From Nocardia neocaledoniensis (GTDB lineage Bacteria; Actinomycetota; Actinomycetes; Mycobacteriales; Mycobacteriaceae), in contig NZ_QGTL01000007.1 of assembly GCF_003182135.1 (NCBI RefSeq), forward strand, positions 1 through 64,000: a DNA stretch of 64,000 bases, written 5' to 3'. The stretch's first letter is position 1. The number at the start of each line of letters is the position of its first letter. A program made the translations under genes and the position numbers. The notes under the pieces were generated by a model that searched no databases, had not been told where the DNA came from, and saw only the letters and a list, made by a program, of their open reading frames with translations. Shown here one piece after another: positions 47,121-55,983 of the stretch.

Positions 47121-47411
47121 CCGCGGGGACGATCCGACCACGCGAAGGTCGACCCGGCGAACATGCCGTTGCCCGGCCACGAGCGCGTCCGCAGGATCTC
47201 GGCGGTCCCGAGCCCCGGCAGACCGGATGGTGCCGCGTCGGCGGCTGGCCGTGGTTGCCCGGTGATCGAGCGTGTGGTCAGGGGATGCGGGCAGCGCCAC
47301 CGGATGCCGGCCCTGCCCGCCGCCGTGGGCCATCGCCATGCTCGGAGATGGTGGGGCCCGCCCGGGCCGGGCACGACTCCGGTCGCCGGGACCGCACGCG
47401 GTGCGCCCGAA
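47121..47411. other. Intergenic region, no gene supported
   Basis: About 290 bp (336 bp counting the hairpin) between convergent genes. The base composition is high-GC, there is no ribosome site, and no reading frame has family motifs. I see nothing beyond the hairpin at 47412-47448. It may hold a decayed gene, but I cannot show this. Confidence 0.4.
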
Positions 47412-47448
47412 CGTGTTCCGGCGGGGCCGCCAGGTGCGCCGGAACACG
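47412..47448 (-). terminator. 12-bp stem hairpin after the GT39 gene
   Basis: CGTGTTCCGGCG (47412-47423) and CGCCGGAACACG (47437-47448) are exact reverse complements around 13 bases. It lies just 8 bases beyond the stop of the minus-strand gene ending at 47457, a good place for its terminator; no T run. Confidence 0.6.
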
Positions 47449-47456
47449 GTGTGCGA

Positions 47457-49562
47457 CTACGACTTCGGTTGGGTGAGGTCGTACAGGGTGACGCCGTCGA
47501 CGGTGGTGGCGGTGTAGTTGGCCGTGACCCAGGCGGTGATCGCCGACGCGGTCGACTCGTTGTTTCCGCCGGGGCCACCGCGGCCGCCCGCGATGAAGTA
47601 GCGAATCTCGCCTTCGGCGACGTAGCGCTGGAACTGTTCGAGGGTGGGGGACGGGTCGCTGCCGTTGAAGCCGCCGATCGGCATGACCGGGAGTTCGGTG
47701 GCCAGCTGGTATCCGGCGGCGCTGTTGGAGCCGACGGTGGCGGCGACCCAGGTGTAGGAGGTGCCGTTCTGCTCGAGCAGGCCGACGATCTGATCGCTGG
47801 GACGTGACCCGCCGAGCAGGCCACCGGCCCCACCCATCGGACCGCCTCCGTCACCATCGGCCTGCAGGCGGCCGTCGGTCGCGGAACCGTCGCCCTGCGC
47901 GCTCCCTGAGGTGCCGTTCGTCGACGCATTGCCATCCCTCTGCGCACCACCGTTCGGCTGCGCACCACCGGTCGGCGCGACGCCCGGTGGAACAGCGGTG
48001 CCGTCGGTTTGTCCGTTACCGCCACGACCGTCCGGGCCCGTACCCATCTGTCCGTCGGGCCGCATCCCCGGTCCGCCCCGACCACCCATGCCACCGACGT
48101 TCGGCCCGGCGGAGGGGATGGCGCCCGAGTGGGCCGAGGCGAGGGTGTCGACGGAGTACGCGACCGGCCCGGCCAGGCCGACGAAGGCCGCGGCCAGCGC
48201 GGCGACCAGAGACTGCTTGCGTGCCAGGGGAAAGGCGAGCGCCACGGTGGTGAGCACGCCGACGACCAGGATCGCCCACCGCAACCACGGCTGGAAGGAA
48301 GCGCTGCGCGACAACAGGATCCACGCGGTCGTGGTGCTGAGCCCGAGGGTGAGGGCGCAGGTCAGCCGCGCCCACGGCCGGCCGCGCGCACCCCACAGCT
48401 GTACCGCGCCGATCCCGACGAGCGCGGCGACGGCGGGGGCCAGGGCCACCGTGTAGTACTGGTGGAAGATCCCGGCCATGTAGCTGAAGACCAGCCCGGT
48501 GACGAGAAGCCAACCGCCCCAGAGGATCAGCGCGGAGCGGCGCTTGTCGGTACGTGGCGTCCGTCCACACAGCACCAACCCGGCAACCAGCGCCACGAGT
48601 GCCGCCGGCAGCAGCCAGGCGATCTGACCACCCTGCGCCGGCTCGAACAGCCGGGTGATGCCCGTGCTGCCCCACATCCCGTTGCCGCCGGGAGGCAGTT
48701 CGCCGCCCGGGCCAACGCTGCCGGTCTCGTTGCCGTTCAGCCGGCCGAGTCCGTTGTAGCCGAGGGTGAGCTCGATGATCGAATTGTTCTGCGACCCACC
48801 GATCCACGGCCGCTGGTCGGCGGGCCACAGCTCGACGGCCAGCAGCCACCAGCCGGCCGCCACGACCATCGCCGCACCGGCGGCGAACAGTTGCGCGATC
48901 CGCTTGCCGAGCTTCGGCGGCCCGGCGATCAGGTAGGTCAGCGCCAGCGCCGGGACGACGAGCAGCACCTGCAACTGCTTGGCGAGGAACCCGAAGCCGA
49001 TGAGCGCGCCGGTGAGCAGCAGCCACCGCCACCTGCCGTCCGCGACGGCGCGGGTCATCGCCCAGGCCGCGGCCGTCATCAGCAGCACCAGCAGCGCGTC
49101 GGGGTTGTTGAACCGGAACATCAGCACCGCGACGGGGGTCACCGCGAGCACCGTGCCCGCGACCAGTCCCGCCACCGGCCCGAACGAGCGCCGCACCGCC
49201 GCCCACAGCGCCGCCACGCTCGCGACGCCGAGCAGGACCTGCGGCACCAGCATGCTCCAGCTGTTGAGCCCGAACAGCCGCACCGACAGTTCCATCACCC
49301 ACAGCGACGCGGGCGGCTTGTCCACGGTGATCGAATTCGCCGCGTCGGACGAACCGAAGAAGAACGCCGTCCACGACTGTGAGCCGGCTTGCACTGCGGC
49401 GGCGTAGAAGTCGTTCGCCCAGCCGTTGGCGCTCAGATTGCAGAGGTAGGCGATGAGCGTTCCGGCCAGCAGGGCCGTCAATGCAGGTATTTCCCAACGC
49501 TTCCGGCGCTCTGTCGGCGCCGCGCTGGCGGCGCGGACCGGCGCCGTGATCGTCGCGGTCAT
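47457..49562 (-). CDS. GT39/ArnT-like membrane glycosyltransferase
   Basis: 701 residues. About 11-12 transmembrane helices fill residues 25-490. The first outer loop has the GT-C fold pattern GWANDFYAAAVQAGSQSW and SITVDKPPASLWVM, with the acidic residues that bind the lipid-linked donor. A Gly/Pro/Asn-rich linker (about residues 515-600) leads to a C-terminal extracytoplasmic domain (QIVGLLEQNGTSYTWVAATVGSN ... RYFIAGG). In actinobacteria this family transfers mannose or arabinose-like sugars from polyprenyl phosphate to envelope acceptors. GGAGGTG precedes ATG 49562. The GT2-GtrA gene upstream likely supplies the polyprenyl-phosphate sugar. Confidence 0.88.
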   Translation of the reverse strand: MTATITAPVRAASAAPTERRKRWEIPALTALLAGTLIAYLCNLSANGWANDFYAAAVQAGSQSWTAFFFGSSDAANSITVDKPPASLWVMELSVRLFGLNSWSMLVPQVLLGVASVAALWAAVRRSFGPVAGLVAGTVLAVTPVAVLMFRFNNPDALLVLLMTAAAWAMTRAVADGRWRWLLLTGALIGFGFLAKQLQVLLVVPALALTYLIAGPPKLGKRIAQLFAAGAAMVVAAGWWLLAVELWPADQRPWIGGSQNNSIIELTLGYNGLGRLNGNETGSVGPGGELPPGGNGMWGSTGITRLFEPAQGGQIAWLLPAALVALVAGLVLCGRTPRTDKRRSALILWGGWLLVTGLVFSYMAGIFHQYYTVALAPAVAALVGIGAVQLWGARGRPWARLTCALTLGLSTTTAWILLSRSASFQPWLRWAILVVGVLTTVALAFPLARKQSLVAALAAAFVGLAGPVAYSVDTLASAHSGAIPSAGPNVGGMGGRGGPGMRPDGQMGTGPDGRGGNGQTDGTAVPPGVAPTGGAQPNGGAQRDGNASTNGTSGSAQGDGSATDGRLQADGDGGGPMGGAGGLLGGSRPSDQIVGLLEQNGTSYTWVAATVGSNSAAGYQLATELPVMPIGGFNGSDPSPTLEQFQRYVAEGEIRYFIAGGRGGPGGNNESTASAITAWVTANYTATTVDGVTLYDLTQPKS

Positions 49563-49606
49563 CGCCACACCTCCGTGGACCTCGGCGGGATCGCCGACTG
49601 GGCGGA

Positions 49607-50911
49607 TCATGAGCGGACCTCCACGGCGGCGGTCTCGTGCTCGCGGGGGAGACCGGCTGAAGCGGGCGGGACGACGTGGGCCGACGCGTCGCCACCGGGC
49701 GTATGGCGTGGTCCCGTGTTCCGGAACACCCAGCGCAGACCGACGAAGCGGGCCAGTGTCGCGATGAGATTCGCGGTGATCAAGGCTGTCAGCTCCACCG
49801 CGACCGGCGCGTCGGGTGCCCAGCGGTGCAGCGCGAACAGCGATCCGCTGGTGACCGCCAGGCCGAAGGCGAACAGGGCGAGGCCCTGGAACTGGTGCGC
49901 GACAACATCTTCGCGGCCACGCACGCCGAAGGTGAACGCGCGATTGGCCGCGGTGTTGGCCACGGCGGTCACCAGCAGCGCCACCAGATTGGCGCCCTGC
50001 CCGCCGAACAGCGGTTGCAGTAGCAGATACAGCACGACGTAGGCCAGCGTCGACAGCACGCCCACGATCGCGAACCGCACCAGCTGGCCCACCATGCCGA
50101 GCGGAACTCCGGCGACGAGCGGCTCCCGGCCGATGGCGGCCCGTAGCTCCGGCAGCGGCAGGGCGCCGGTGGCCAATGCCCTGGTCAGCCGCCAGATCCC
50201 GCACAGATCCTTGCGTGCGGTGTCGACGATGTCGACGCGGCTGTCGGGATCGTCGATCCAGTCGACGGGCACTTCGTGGATCCGCAGCCCGGCCCGCTCG
50301 GCCAGCACGAGCAGCTCGGTGTCGAAGAACCACTCGCCGTCACGCACCAGCGGCAGCAGTTCGCGCGCGACCTCGGCGCGGATCGCCTTGAAGCCGCACT
50401 GCGCGTCCGAGAAGTGCGCGCGCAGAGTGGTTCTCAGCAGCAGGTTGTAGCAGCGGGAGATGATCTCGCGTTTCGGCCCGCGCACCACCCTGGCCGCGGC
50501 GTCGAGCCGGGTGCCGATCGCGAGATCGGAGTGCCCGGACACCAGCGGCGCGACCAGCGGCAGCAGCGCGTTCAGATCGGTCGAGAGGTCGACGTCCATG
50601 TAGGCGACCACCGCGGCGTCCGACTCGGTCCACGCGGTCCGCAGCGCCCGGCCGCGGCCCTTGGCGTCCAGGTGCAGCACCCGGACGCCGTCGAGTTCGG
50701 CGGCGAGCAGCTGCGCCACGGCGAAGGTGGCGTCGGTGCTCGCGTTGTCGGCGATCGTGATCCGGGTGCTGAAGGGGAACCCGGCGCGCAGGTGGGCGTG
50801 CAGACGCCGCACGCACAGCCCGAGATCGGTTTCTTCGTTGTAGACGGGGATCACCACGTCGAGCACCGGCGCGCGGGTGCTCGGCATGGGTTGTGGCTCG
50901 GTCTGGGTCAT
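49607..50911 (-). CDS. Polyprenyl-phosphate glycosyltransferase GT2 fused to a GtrA domain
   Basis: 434 residues. N-terminal GT2 domain (about 1-260): LDVVIPVYNEETDL, ADNASTDATF, and the DxD site VAYMDVDLSTDL, then GTRLDAAARVVRGPKREIIS and DAQCGFKAIRAEVAREL, the DPM1/GtrB-type set. The C-terminal about 130 residues are a four-helix GtrA domain (QLVRFAIVGVLSTLAYVVLYL, VALLVTAVANTAANRAFTF). It would make a polyprenyl-phosphate sugar and help flip it. The gene lies 45 bp upstream of the GT39 gene on the same strand, a donor-maker/transferase pair for envelope glycans. ATG 50911 has GAGGGTGGG. Confidence 0.9.
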   Translation of the reverse strand: MTQTEPQPMPSTRAPVLDVVIPVYNEETDLGLCVRRLHAHLRAGFPFSTRITIADNASTDATFAVAQLLAAELDGVRVLHLDAKGRGRALRTAWTESDAAVVAYMDVDLSTDLNALLPLVAPLVSGHSDLAIGTRLDAAARVVRGPKREIISRCYNLLLRTTLRAHFSDAQCGFKAIRAEVARELLPLVRDGEWFFDTELLVLAERAGLRIHEVPVDWIDDPDSRVDIVDTARKDLCGIWRLTRALATGALPLPELRAAIGREPLVAGVPLGMVGQLVRFAIVGVLSTLAYVVLYLLLQPLFGGQGANLVALLVTAVANTAANRAFTFGVRGREDVVAHQFQGLALFAFGLAVTSGSLFALHRWAPDAPVAVELTALITANLIATLARFVGLRWVFRNTGPRHTPGGDASAHVVPPASAGLPREHETAAVEVRS

Positions 50912-50977
50912 GGCACCCACCCTCGACGGCGGCGCTGCCACCGAGCTGGGACCGAGCTGGGAGGTTGCTGGGGATCC

Positions 50978-51604
50978 TCAGCCGCGGCGCACGCGCAGTA
51001 CGCTGTCGGCGCGCTCGCCCTCGACGCCCTCGGGGCTGGTCGACGGGCTGTAGACGAGTTCGGCGGTCTCCACCTGCCACTCGGGGCCGAGCGCGAGCTG
51101 GTCGAGCACCTGCTCGATGGTCGGGAAGTCGACGTGGTGCGGCGGGGTGGTCACCCAGGTGGGCCAGCCGTGGTGGCCGCCGACCACCAGCACACCGCCC
51201 GGTGCGACGGCGGCCGCGGCCTTGCGCAGGATGATCGCGCGCTCCTCGGGCTGCTCGACCGGCGAGTGCAGGAACTGCGCGGAGACCAGGTCGAAGGTGC
51301 CCTCGGGGAAGTCGGCGTGCAGGTCGTGGCGCGCCCAGGTGATCTCCACCCCGGCGGCGGCCGCGTGCTCGGCGCCGCGGGCCATGGCGGTCGAGGAGAT
51401 GTCGACGGCGGTGACCTGCCAGCCGCGAGCGGCCAGCCAGATCGCGTCGCCGCCCTCGCCGCAACCCAGGTCGAGCGCGGTGCCCGGGGTGAGCTCGCTG
51501 ACCTCGCGGACCAGCGTCTTGTTCGGATTACCGGTCCAGACCTGGTCGTGTTCGCGGTAGAAGTCCTCCCAGAACTGCTCGGCGGTCGGTGCGGTCTCGG
51601 TCAT
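50978..51604 (-). CDS. Class I SAM-dependent methyltransferase
   Basis: 208 residues. FWEDFYREHDQVWTGNPNKTLV is a typical TehB/thiopurine-methyltransferase-like opening. SAM motif I is TALDLGCGEGGDAIWLAARG (residues about 42-61), motif II VTAVDISSTAMARG, motif III GVLVVGGHH. It methylates an unknown small substrate, in related proteins often a metalloid or thiol. ATG 51604 is preceded by AAGGAG. It lies 66 bp upstream of the GT2 gene on the same strand and is divergent from a TetR gene. Confidence 0.9.
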   Translation of the reverse strand: MTETAPTAEQFWEDFYREHDQVWTGNPNKTLVREVSELTPGTALDLGCGEGGDAIWLAARGWQVTAVDISSTAMARGAEHAAAAGVEITWARHDLHADFPEGTFDLVSAQFLHSPVEQPEERAIILRKAAAAVAPGGVLVVGGHHGWPTWVTTPPHHVDFPTIEQVLDQLALGPEWQVETAELVYSPSTSPEGVEGERADSVLRVRRG

Positions 51605-51735
51605 CGGTGCTCCTTGTCGATCGGGGATGATTCGATGGTGGGCCACCCTCGGGAAAACTCGCAAGAAAAGCTGCCGTTCCGGCAAAGTCTGCCCCGGCAA
51701 CACCCCAGGTCGACCCCGCCAATAAGCTTCTGGCC

Positions 51736-52455
51736 GTGACGCGCGGTTACCGGAAGGCAGACGAGGGCCGCCGGGTCGACGCGCGTACCGAACGGTGGCG
51801 CGAACACCGGGTGCGGGTTCGGACCGAATTCGTCGACGCCGCGTTCCGCGCGCTCGACCGGGTCGGGCCCGAGGTGAGCATGGGCGATATCGCCAAGGAG
51901 GCGGGAGCCGCCAAGCCGAAGCTCTACCGCCACTTCGAGGACAAGACCGACCTGTACAACGCGATCGTCGACCGCGTGCGCGACATGCTGTGGGAACGCA
52001 TTCTCACCGGCGTGAACCTCACCGACGACTCCGTGGCCGACCTCGTGCACCGGGCCGCCGCCGAATACGTGGCGGTGGTGTCGGAGCATCCGAACGTCTT
52101 CCGCTTCATGCTGCACAGTCATTTCAGCCAGCAGGCCAAGGAGACCGAACGCGCGCTCGTCGCCGCCAGGCAGTCCGCGCGGCGCGCCGCGGAGTTCTTC
52201 GCCGGCCTGCTGCCGACCGAGTCGATCGACGTGGCCGGGATCGAACTGGTGAACTATTCGATTTTCGGCGCGGTGGCCTCGGCGACGGACTGGTGGCTCG
52301 GCGCCAATCAGCGCGAGGTCTCGGCGATGCCGGTGGAGCGGTTCATCGACTATCTCGCCGAGAGCATCTCGGCGCTGGCGCGGGCGCACGCGCGGTTCAA
52401 CGGGGTCGCGATCGACCCGTCGCGGCCGCTGCGCGACGCCTTCGTTGTCGGCTGA
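51736..52455 (+). CDS. TetR family transcriptional regulator
   Basis: 239 residues from GTG 51736. TetR_N helix-turn-helix: FVDAAFRALDRVGPEVSMGDIAKEAGAAKPKLYRHFEDKTDLYNAIVDRV (residues about 34-83). A long C-terminal ligand domain follows, including LHSHFSQQAKETERAL and IFGAVASATDWWLG. A short basic N-terminal tail (RGYRKADEGRRVDARTERWREHRVRV) precedes the HTH. No Shine-Dalgarno precedes the GTG, but TAAGCT about 8 bases upstream could act as a -10, giving a leaderless mRNA. The divergent methyltransferase gene is one candidate target. Confidence 0.88.
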   Translation: MTRGYRKADEGRRVDARTERWREHRVRVRTEFVDAAFRALDRVGPEVSMGDIAKEAGAAKPKLYRHFEDKTDLYNAIVDRVRDMLWERILTGVNLTDDSVADLVHRAAAEYVAVVSEHPNVFRFMLHSHFSQQAKETERALVAARQSARRAAEFFAGLLPTESIDVAGIELVNYSIFGAVASATDWWLGANQREVSAMPVERFIDYLAESISALARAHARFNGVAIDPSRPLRDAFVVG

Positions 52456-52567
52456 AAACCCTCGCGCCCTGCGCGAACTCCGTTGTTCTCCCGGCTACGT
52501 CGTTGGAACCGGTGGGGTGCGATGAGTTCAGTATGAACCCGCCCACCGACAAGTTCGCGACGCCACG

Positions 52568-53410
52568 CTAGGCGTCGGTGCGCAACCGCCACAGCGGCGA
52601 CACGGGGCCGTGGCCGGCGCCGAGATCGTAGGAGGCGGCCAGGCAGCGGTAGGTCCATTCCTTCGCGAAGGCGACCGCGTCGGGCACCGAGTAGCCGTTG
52701 GCCAGCGCGCTGGCGATGGCCGCGGCGAGGGTGTCGCCGCCGCCGTGGTCGTTGCCGGTGGCGATGCGCGGTGCGGTGAACTCGCGGAAGGTGTCGCCGT
52801 CGTAGAGCAGGTCGGTGCTCACCTCCGAGGCCCGCAGGTGCCCGCCCTTGACGATCGCCCACTGGGCGCCGAGCGCGTGCAGCGCCTCGGCGGCCTTGCG
52901 CGCGGTGGGGTCGTCGACGACCTCGATGCCGGTGATCAGCCGGACCTCGTCGAGATTGGGGGTCACCACCGTCGCCAGCGGGATGAGGGTGTTGCGGACC
53001 GCGTCGAGCGCTTCGGCGTGCAGCAGCGGGTCGCCGTGCATGGACGCGGCCACCGGGTCGACCACGAGCGGCACTGCCGCGTCGCGCCCGATCCCCACCT
53101 CGCGGCAGACTCCGGCCACGGCCTCGATGATCGCGGTGGAGGCGAGCATGCCGGTCTTGGCCGCGCCGATCCCGATGTCGCGCACGACCACACGCACCTG
53201 GTCGGCCACGATGTGCGGCGGGATCTCGTGGAAACCGCTGACGCCCACCGTGTTCTGCACCGTCACCGCCGCCACCGCCACGCACGCGTGCACGCCGCAC
53301 AGCGCCATCGTGCGCGAGTCGGCCTGGATACCGGCGCCGCCACCGGAGTCGGTGCCCGCGATGGTGAGCGCGCGGACGGGGGTCTGGCCATCGGGGGTCA
53401 GCGGCAGCAT
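52568..53410 (-). CDS. thiD: Hydroxymethylpyrimidine/phosphomethylpyrimidine kinase
   Basis: 280 residues of the ribokinase-like ThiD family: ALTIAGTDSGGGAGIQADSRTMALCGVHACVAVAAVTVQNT at the start (substrate-binding), GAAKTGMLAS, LVVDPVAASMHGDPLL, VTPNLDEVRLITG, AIVKGGHL, and GGGDTLAAAIASALANG (catalytic Asp and anion hole; usually GTGCT, here HGGGDTL). It phosphorylates HMP to HMP-PP for ThiE. ATG 53410 has GGAG 7 bases upstream and matches the family start; the GTG at 53416 is too close to it. It sits apart from the thiEOSG genes. Confidence 0.93.
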   Translation of the reverse strand: MLPLTPDGQTPVRALTIAGTDSGGGAGIQADSRTMALCGVHACVAVAAVTVQNTVGVSGFHEIPPHIVADQVRVVVRDIGIGAAKTGMLASTAIIEAVAGVCREVGIGRDAAVPLVVDPVAASMHGDPLLHAEALDAVRNTLIPLATVVTPNLDEVRLITGIEVVDDPTARKAAEALHALGAQWAIVKGGHLRASEVSTDLLYDGDTFREFTAPRIATGNDHGGGDTLAAAIASALANGYSVPDAVAFAKEWTYRCLAASYDLGAGHGPVSPLWRLRTDA

Positions 53411-53469
53411 CTTCACGCTCCAACCCTACGACCGCGTGTCCGATTTCGAGACCCCGCCCGCTACAAGCA

Positions 53470-53488
53470 AATGAAAACCATTATCATT
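53470..53488 (+). promoter_or_regulatory. Zur-like box over a leaderless promoter
   Basis: AATGAAAACCATTATCATT is an imperfect palindrome (AATGAnAA / TTnTCATT). It matches the actinobacterial Zur operator pattern (TGAAAAnnnTTTTCA type) well. TATCAT (53482-53487) within it makes a good -10, placing transcription start at or next to GTG 53494. Zinc-loaded Zur should therefore block the gene; zinc lack should open it. Confidence 0.75.
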
Positions 53489-53493
53489 AACTC

Positions 53494-54642
53494 GTGACCA
53501 ACTCCGACGCCCTCGCGAACCTGCCCGTCACCGTGCTGTCCGGCTTCCTCGGCGCGGGCAAGACCACGCTGCTCAACCACATCCTCGCCAACCGGGACGG
53601 CCGCCGGGTCGCGGTGATCGTCAACGACATGAGCGAGGTGAACATCGACGCGGCGCTGGTCGCGGGGCAGGGCCACCTGGACCGCACCGAGGAGAAACTC
53701 GTCGAGCTCACCAACGGGTGCATCTGCTGCACCCTGCGCGAGGACCTGATCGAGGCGGTCGCACGGCTGGCCCGCGACGGCCGGTTCGACCAGCTGGTGA
53801 TCGAGTCCACCGGGATCTCCGAGCCGATGCCGGTGGCCGCGACCTTCGACTGGGAGTTCGAGGACGGCTTCCGGCTCGGCGACATCGCCCGCCTCGACAC
53901 CATGGTGACCGTCGTCGACGCCTCGACCTTCCTGGCCGAGCTGGTCAAGGGCCAGGCACTGGCCGAGCGGGAACTCGAAGCGGGCGAGGGGGATTCGCGC
54001 ACCATCGCCGACCTGCTGGTCGACCAGGTGGAATTCGCCGACGTGCTGCTGATCAACAAGACCGACCTGGTGAGCGCCAATGCCGCGGCCACCGTGGAGG
54101 CCACGATCCGCAGGCTCAATCCCCGCGCCCACATCCTGCGTACCGAACGCGGCGTCGTCGACCTGGGCGAGGTGCTCGGTACCGGTCGCTACAACCCGGT
54201 GGTGGCCGCCGAGGCGGAGGGTTGGGCCGAGGAGCTGGCGGGCGGGCACACGCCCGAGACCGAGGAGTACGGGATCAGCGGCCTCACCTACACCGCCGAC
54301 CGGCCGTTCCATCCCGAGCGGCTCGGTGACGCGCTGGCGACGCTGCGGGGAATGTTGCGCAGCAAGGGCTTCTGCTGGATCGCGAGTCGGCCGGAGCTGG
54401 CCGCGATCTGGTCGCAGGCCGGGCCGAATCTGACCTTCGAGCCGGGCGCGTGGTGGTCGTCGCTCGATGTGCCCGCCGGGCAGGAGATCGTGTTCATCGG
54501 CGTGCGCCTCGACGCGGCCGCGGTGCGCCGAGAACTCGACGCCGCGCTGCTCACCGACGCCGAGTTCGCCGCGGGTCCGGCCGGGTGGGTGACCTACGCC
54601 GATCCCTTCCCCGCCTGGGGTGACCTGCACGAACACCACTGA
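53494..54642 (+). CDS. COG0523 GTPase, zinc-responsive metallochaperone
   Basis: 382 residues. G3E-family GTPase: Walker A VLSGFLGAGKTTLLNHIL (residues about 12-29), metal motif GCICCTLREDL (CxCC, about 72-82), ESTGISEPMPVA, guanine-binding INKTDL (about 188-193), and a C-terminal CobW_C domain (about 265-370). COG0523 proteins deliver zinc under zinc starvation (ZagA/ZigA type) or other metals. The Zur-like box that overlaps its leaderless promoter argues for zinc. It is transcribed away from thiD. Confidence 0.93.
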   Translation: MTNSDALANLPVTVLSGFLGAGKTTLLNHILANRDGRRVAVIVNDMSEVNIDAALVAGQGHLDRTEEKLVELTNGCICCTLREDLIEAVARLARDGRFDQLVIESTGISEPMPVAATFDWEFEDGFRLGDIARLDTMVTVVDASTFLAELVKGQALAERELEAGEGDSRTIADLLVDQVEFADVLLINKTDLVSANAAATVEATIRRLNPRAHILRTERGVVDLGEVLGTGRYNPVVAAEAEGWAEELAGGHTPETEEYGISGLTYTADRPFHPERLGDALATLRGMLRSKGFCWIASRPELAAIWSQAGPNLTFEPGAWWSSLDVPAGQEIVFIGVRLDAAAVRRELDAALLTDAEFAAGPAGWVTYADPFPAWGDLHEHH

Positions 54643-54747
54643 TTGCCCCCTTTGGTGCGCGTATCACCCTGCGCTGGTGCATGATTCGAAAGGGCCGCGA
54701 CCCACGCGCCGATGAGGGGAGCGTGGGCCGCGGCACCGAGGGCGCGG

Positions 54748-55893
54748 TCAGCGCAGGGTCGCGAAGAACTGGCGGATGTCGCCGACGAGCACCTCGGGCG
54801 CCTCGTGCGCGGCGTAGTGCCCGGCCGCGTCGTTCGCGCCCCCGGAGGCCGCGGCGGTGTCATAGGAATTCCAGCTGACGATATTGCTGTGGTCACGCTC
54901 GGCGAAGCGGCGGATCGACTGGAAGTCGCCGGCGAACATCGCCAGTGCGGTGGGCACCACGGTCGGCTCGGTCGGGTGCTCGGTGGTGTGCGCGTCCTCG
55001 TAGTAGAAGCGCAGCGCGGAGCCCGCGGTGCGGGTGAGCCAGTACAGCGCCACGTTCGCGACGACGAAGTGCGCGTCGAGCGACTCGCCGAACAGCTGGG
55101 AGTTCCAGCCGAGCAGGCCGACCGGCGAATCGGCGAGGGCGTAGGCCAGCGTCTGCGGCTGCTGGCTGTGCAGGGTGTTGAACGACATCTTGTTCTCGTG
55201 GAACCACTGCAGATGCTGCAGCGCGGCCATGTCGGCCGCCGACAGGTTCTCGAATTCGGCCGGGTCGCCGGAGGGGAACGAGAACAGCTGGGTGACGTGC
55301 ACGCCGATCACCCGCTCGGGCGCGATCCGCCCGATCTCCGGCGAGACCATCGAGCCGCCGTCGTTGCCGATGGCGCCGTAGCGCTCGTAGCCGAGGCGCG
55401 CCATCAGTTCGGCCCAGGCGCGGGCGGTGCGGTAACGGCTCCAGCCGGTGCTGCGGGTAGGGCCGGAGAATCCGAAGCCGGGCAGCGACGGGATGACCAG
55501 GTGAAAGGCCGGGTCCTCGGCCGATTCCGGCTCGGTCAGCGGCGCGATCACGTCGAGGTATTCCAGGATCGAGCCCGGCCAGCCGTGGGTGAGGATCACC
55601 GGCGTCGCGTCTTCCCTGGACGACCGGATGTGCAGGAAGTGGATGTCCTCGCCCTCGATCTCGGTGGTGAACTGCGGGTAGGCGTTGAGCTCGGCTTCCA
55701 GTGCGCGCCAATCGAACTCCTCCAGCCAGTACTGCGCCAGCGTCCGCACCCGGCCCGCCGGAACGCCGTAGGCGTCGCCGACGCCCGGCAGTTCGTCGGG
55801 GAAGAGCGCGCCCCGCAGGCGAGCGGCCAGATCGTCGAGCTGGGCCTGCGGGATGTCGATGCGGAAGGGGGTGATGGTGGCCGTGGCGGTCAT
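54748..55893 (-). CDS. Epoxide hydrolase (EHN family)
   Basis: 381 residues. The N-terminal EHN domain (ITPFRIDIPQAQLDDLAARL, residues about 7-26) precedes an alpha/beta hydrolase: HGWPGSILEYLDVI (oxyanion HGWP), SLPGFGFSGPT, and the nucleophile IGNDGGSMVSPEIG (Asp about 182). It opens epoxides to diols in the cytoplasm; natural substrates in actinomycetes include lipid or xenobiotic epoxides. ATG 55893 is preceded by GAGGATT. It is divergent from a TetR gene, with palindromes between them, a normal repressor arrangement. Confidence 0.92.
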   Translation of the reverse strand: MTATATITPFRIDIPQAQLDDLAARLRGALFPDELPGVGDAYGVPAGRVRTLAQYWLEEFDWRALEAELNAYPQFTTEIEGEDIHFLHIRSSREDATPVILTHGWPGSILEYLDVIAPLTEPESAEDPAFHLVIPSLPGFGFSGPTRSTGWSRYRTARAWAELMARLGYERYGAIGNDGGSMVSPEIGRIAPERVIGVHVTQLFSFPSGDPAEFENLSAADMAALQHLQWFHENKMSFNTLHSQQPQTLAYALADSPVGLLGWNSQLFGESLDAHFVVANVALYWLTRTAGSALRFYYEDAHTTEHPTEPTVVPTALAMFAGDFQSIRRFAERDHSNIVSWNSYDTAAASGGANDAAGHYAAHEAPEVLVGDIRQFFATLR

Positions 55894-55946
55894 GGCGAAT
55901 CCTCGTCTTCGGAGCGGAATGTTTCGTTCTGTTTCAAACATAGCAG

Positions 55947-55962
55947 AACGGATCATTCCGTT
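55947..55962. promoter_or_regulatory. Inverted repeat between the epoxide hydrolase and its TetR
   Basis: AACGGA (55947-55952) and TCCGTT (55957-55962) flank TCAT. Related half sites (GTTCTG at 55925-55930 and CAGAAC at 55944-55949) overlap it. It lies 54 bp from the hydrolase start and 21 bp from the tetR start, so it is a likely shared operator. Confidence 0.5.
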
Positions 55963-55983
55963 TCAAGTGGTAAGCTGACATGC

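Noticed and set aside
47121..47456. A gene in the 336-bp gap before the GT39-like gene
   Set aside because: No reading frame has a ribosome site, family motif or plausible composition; only a hairpin is supported.
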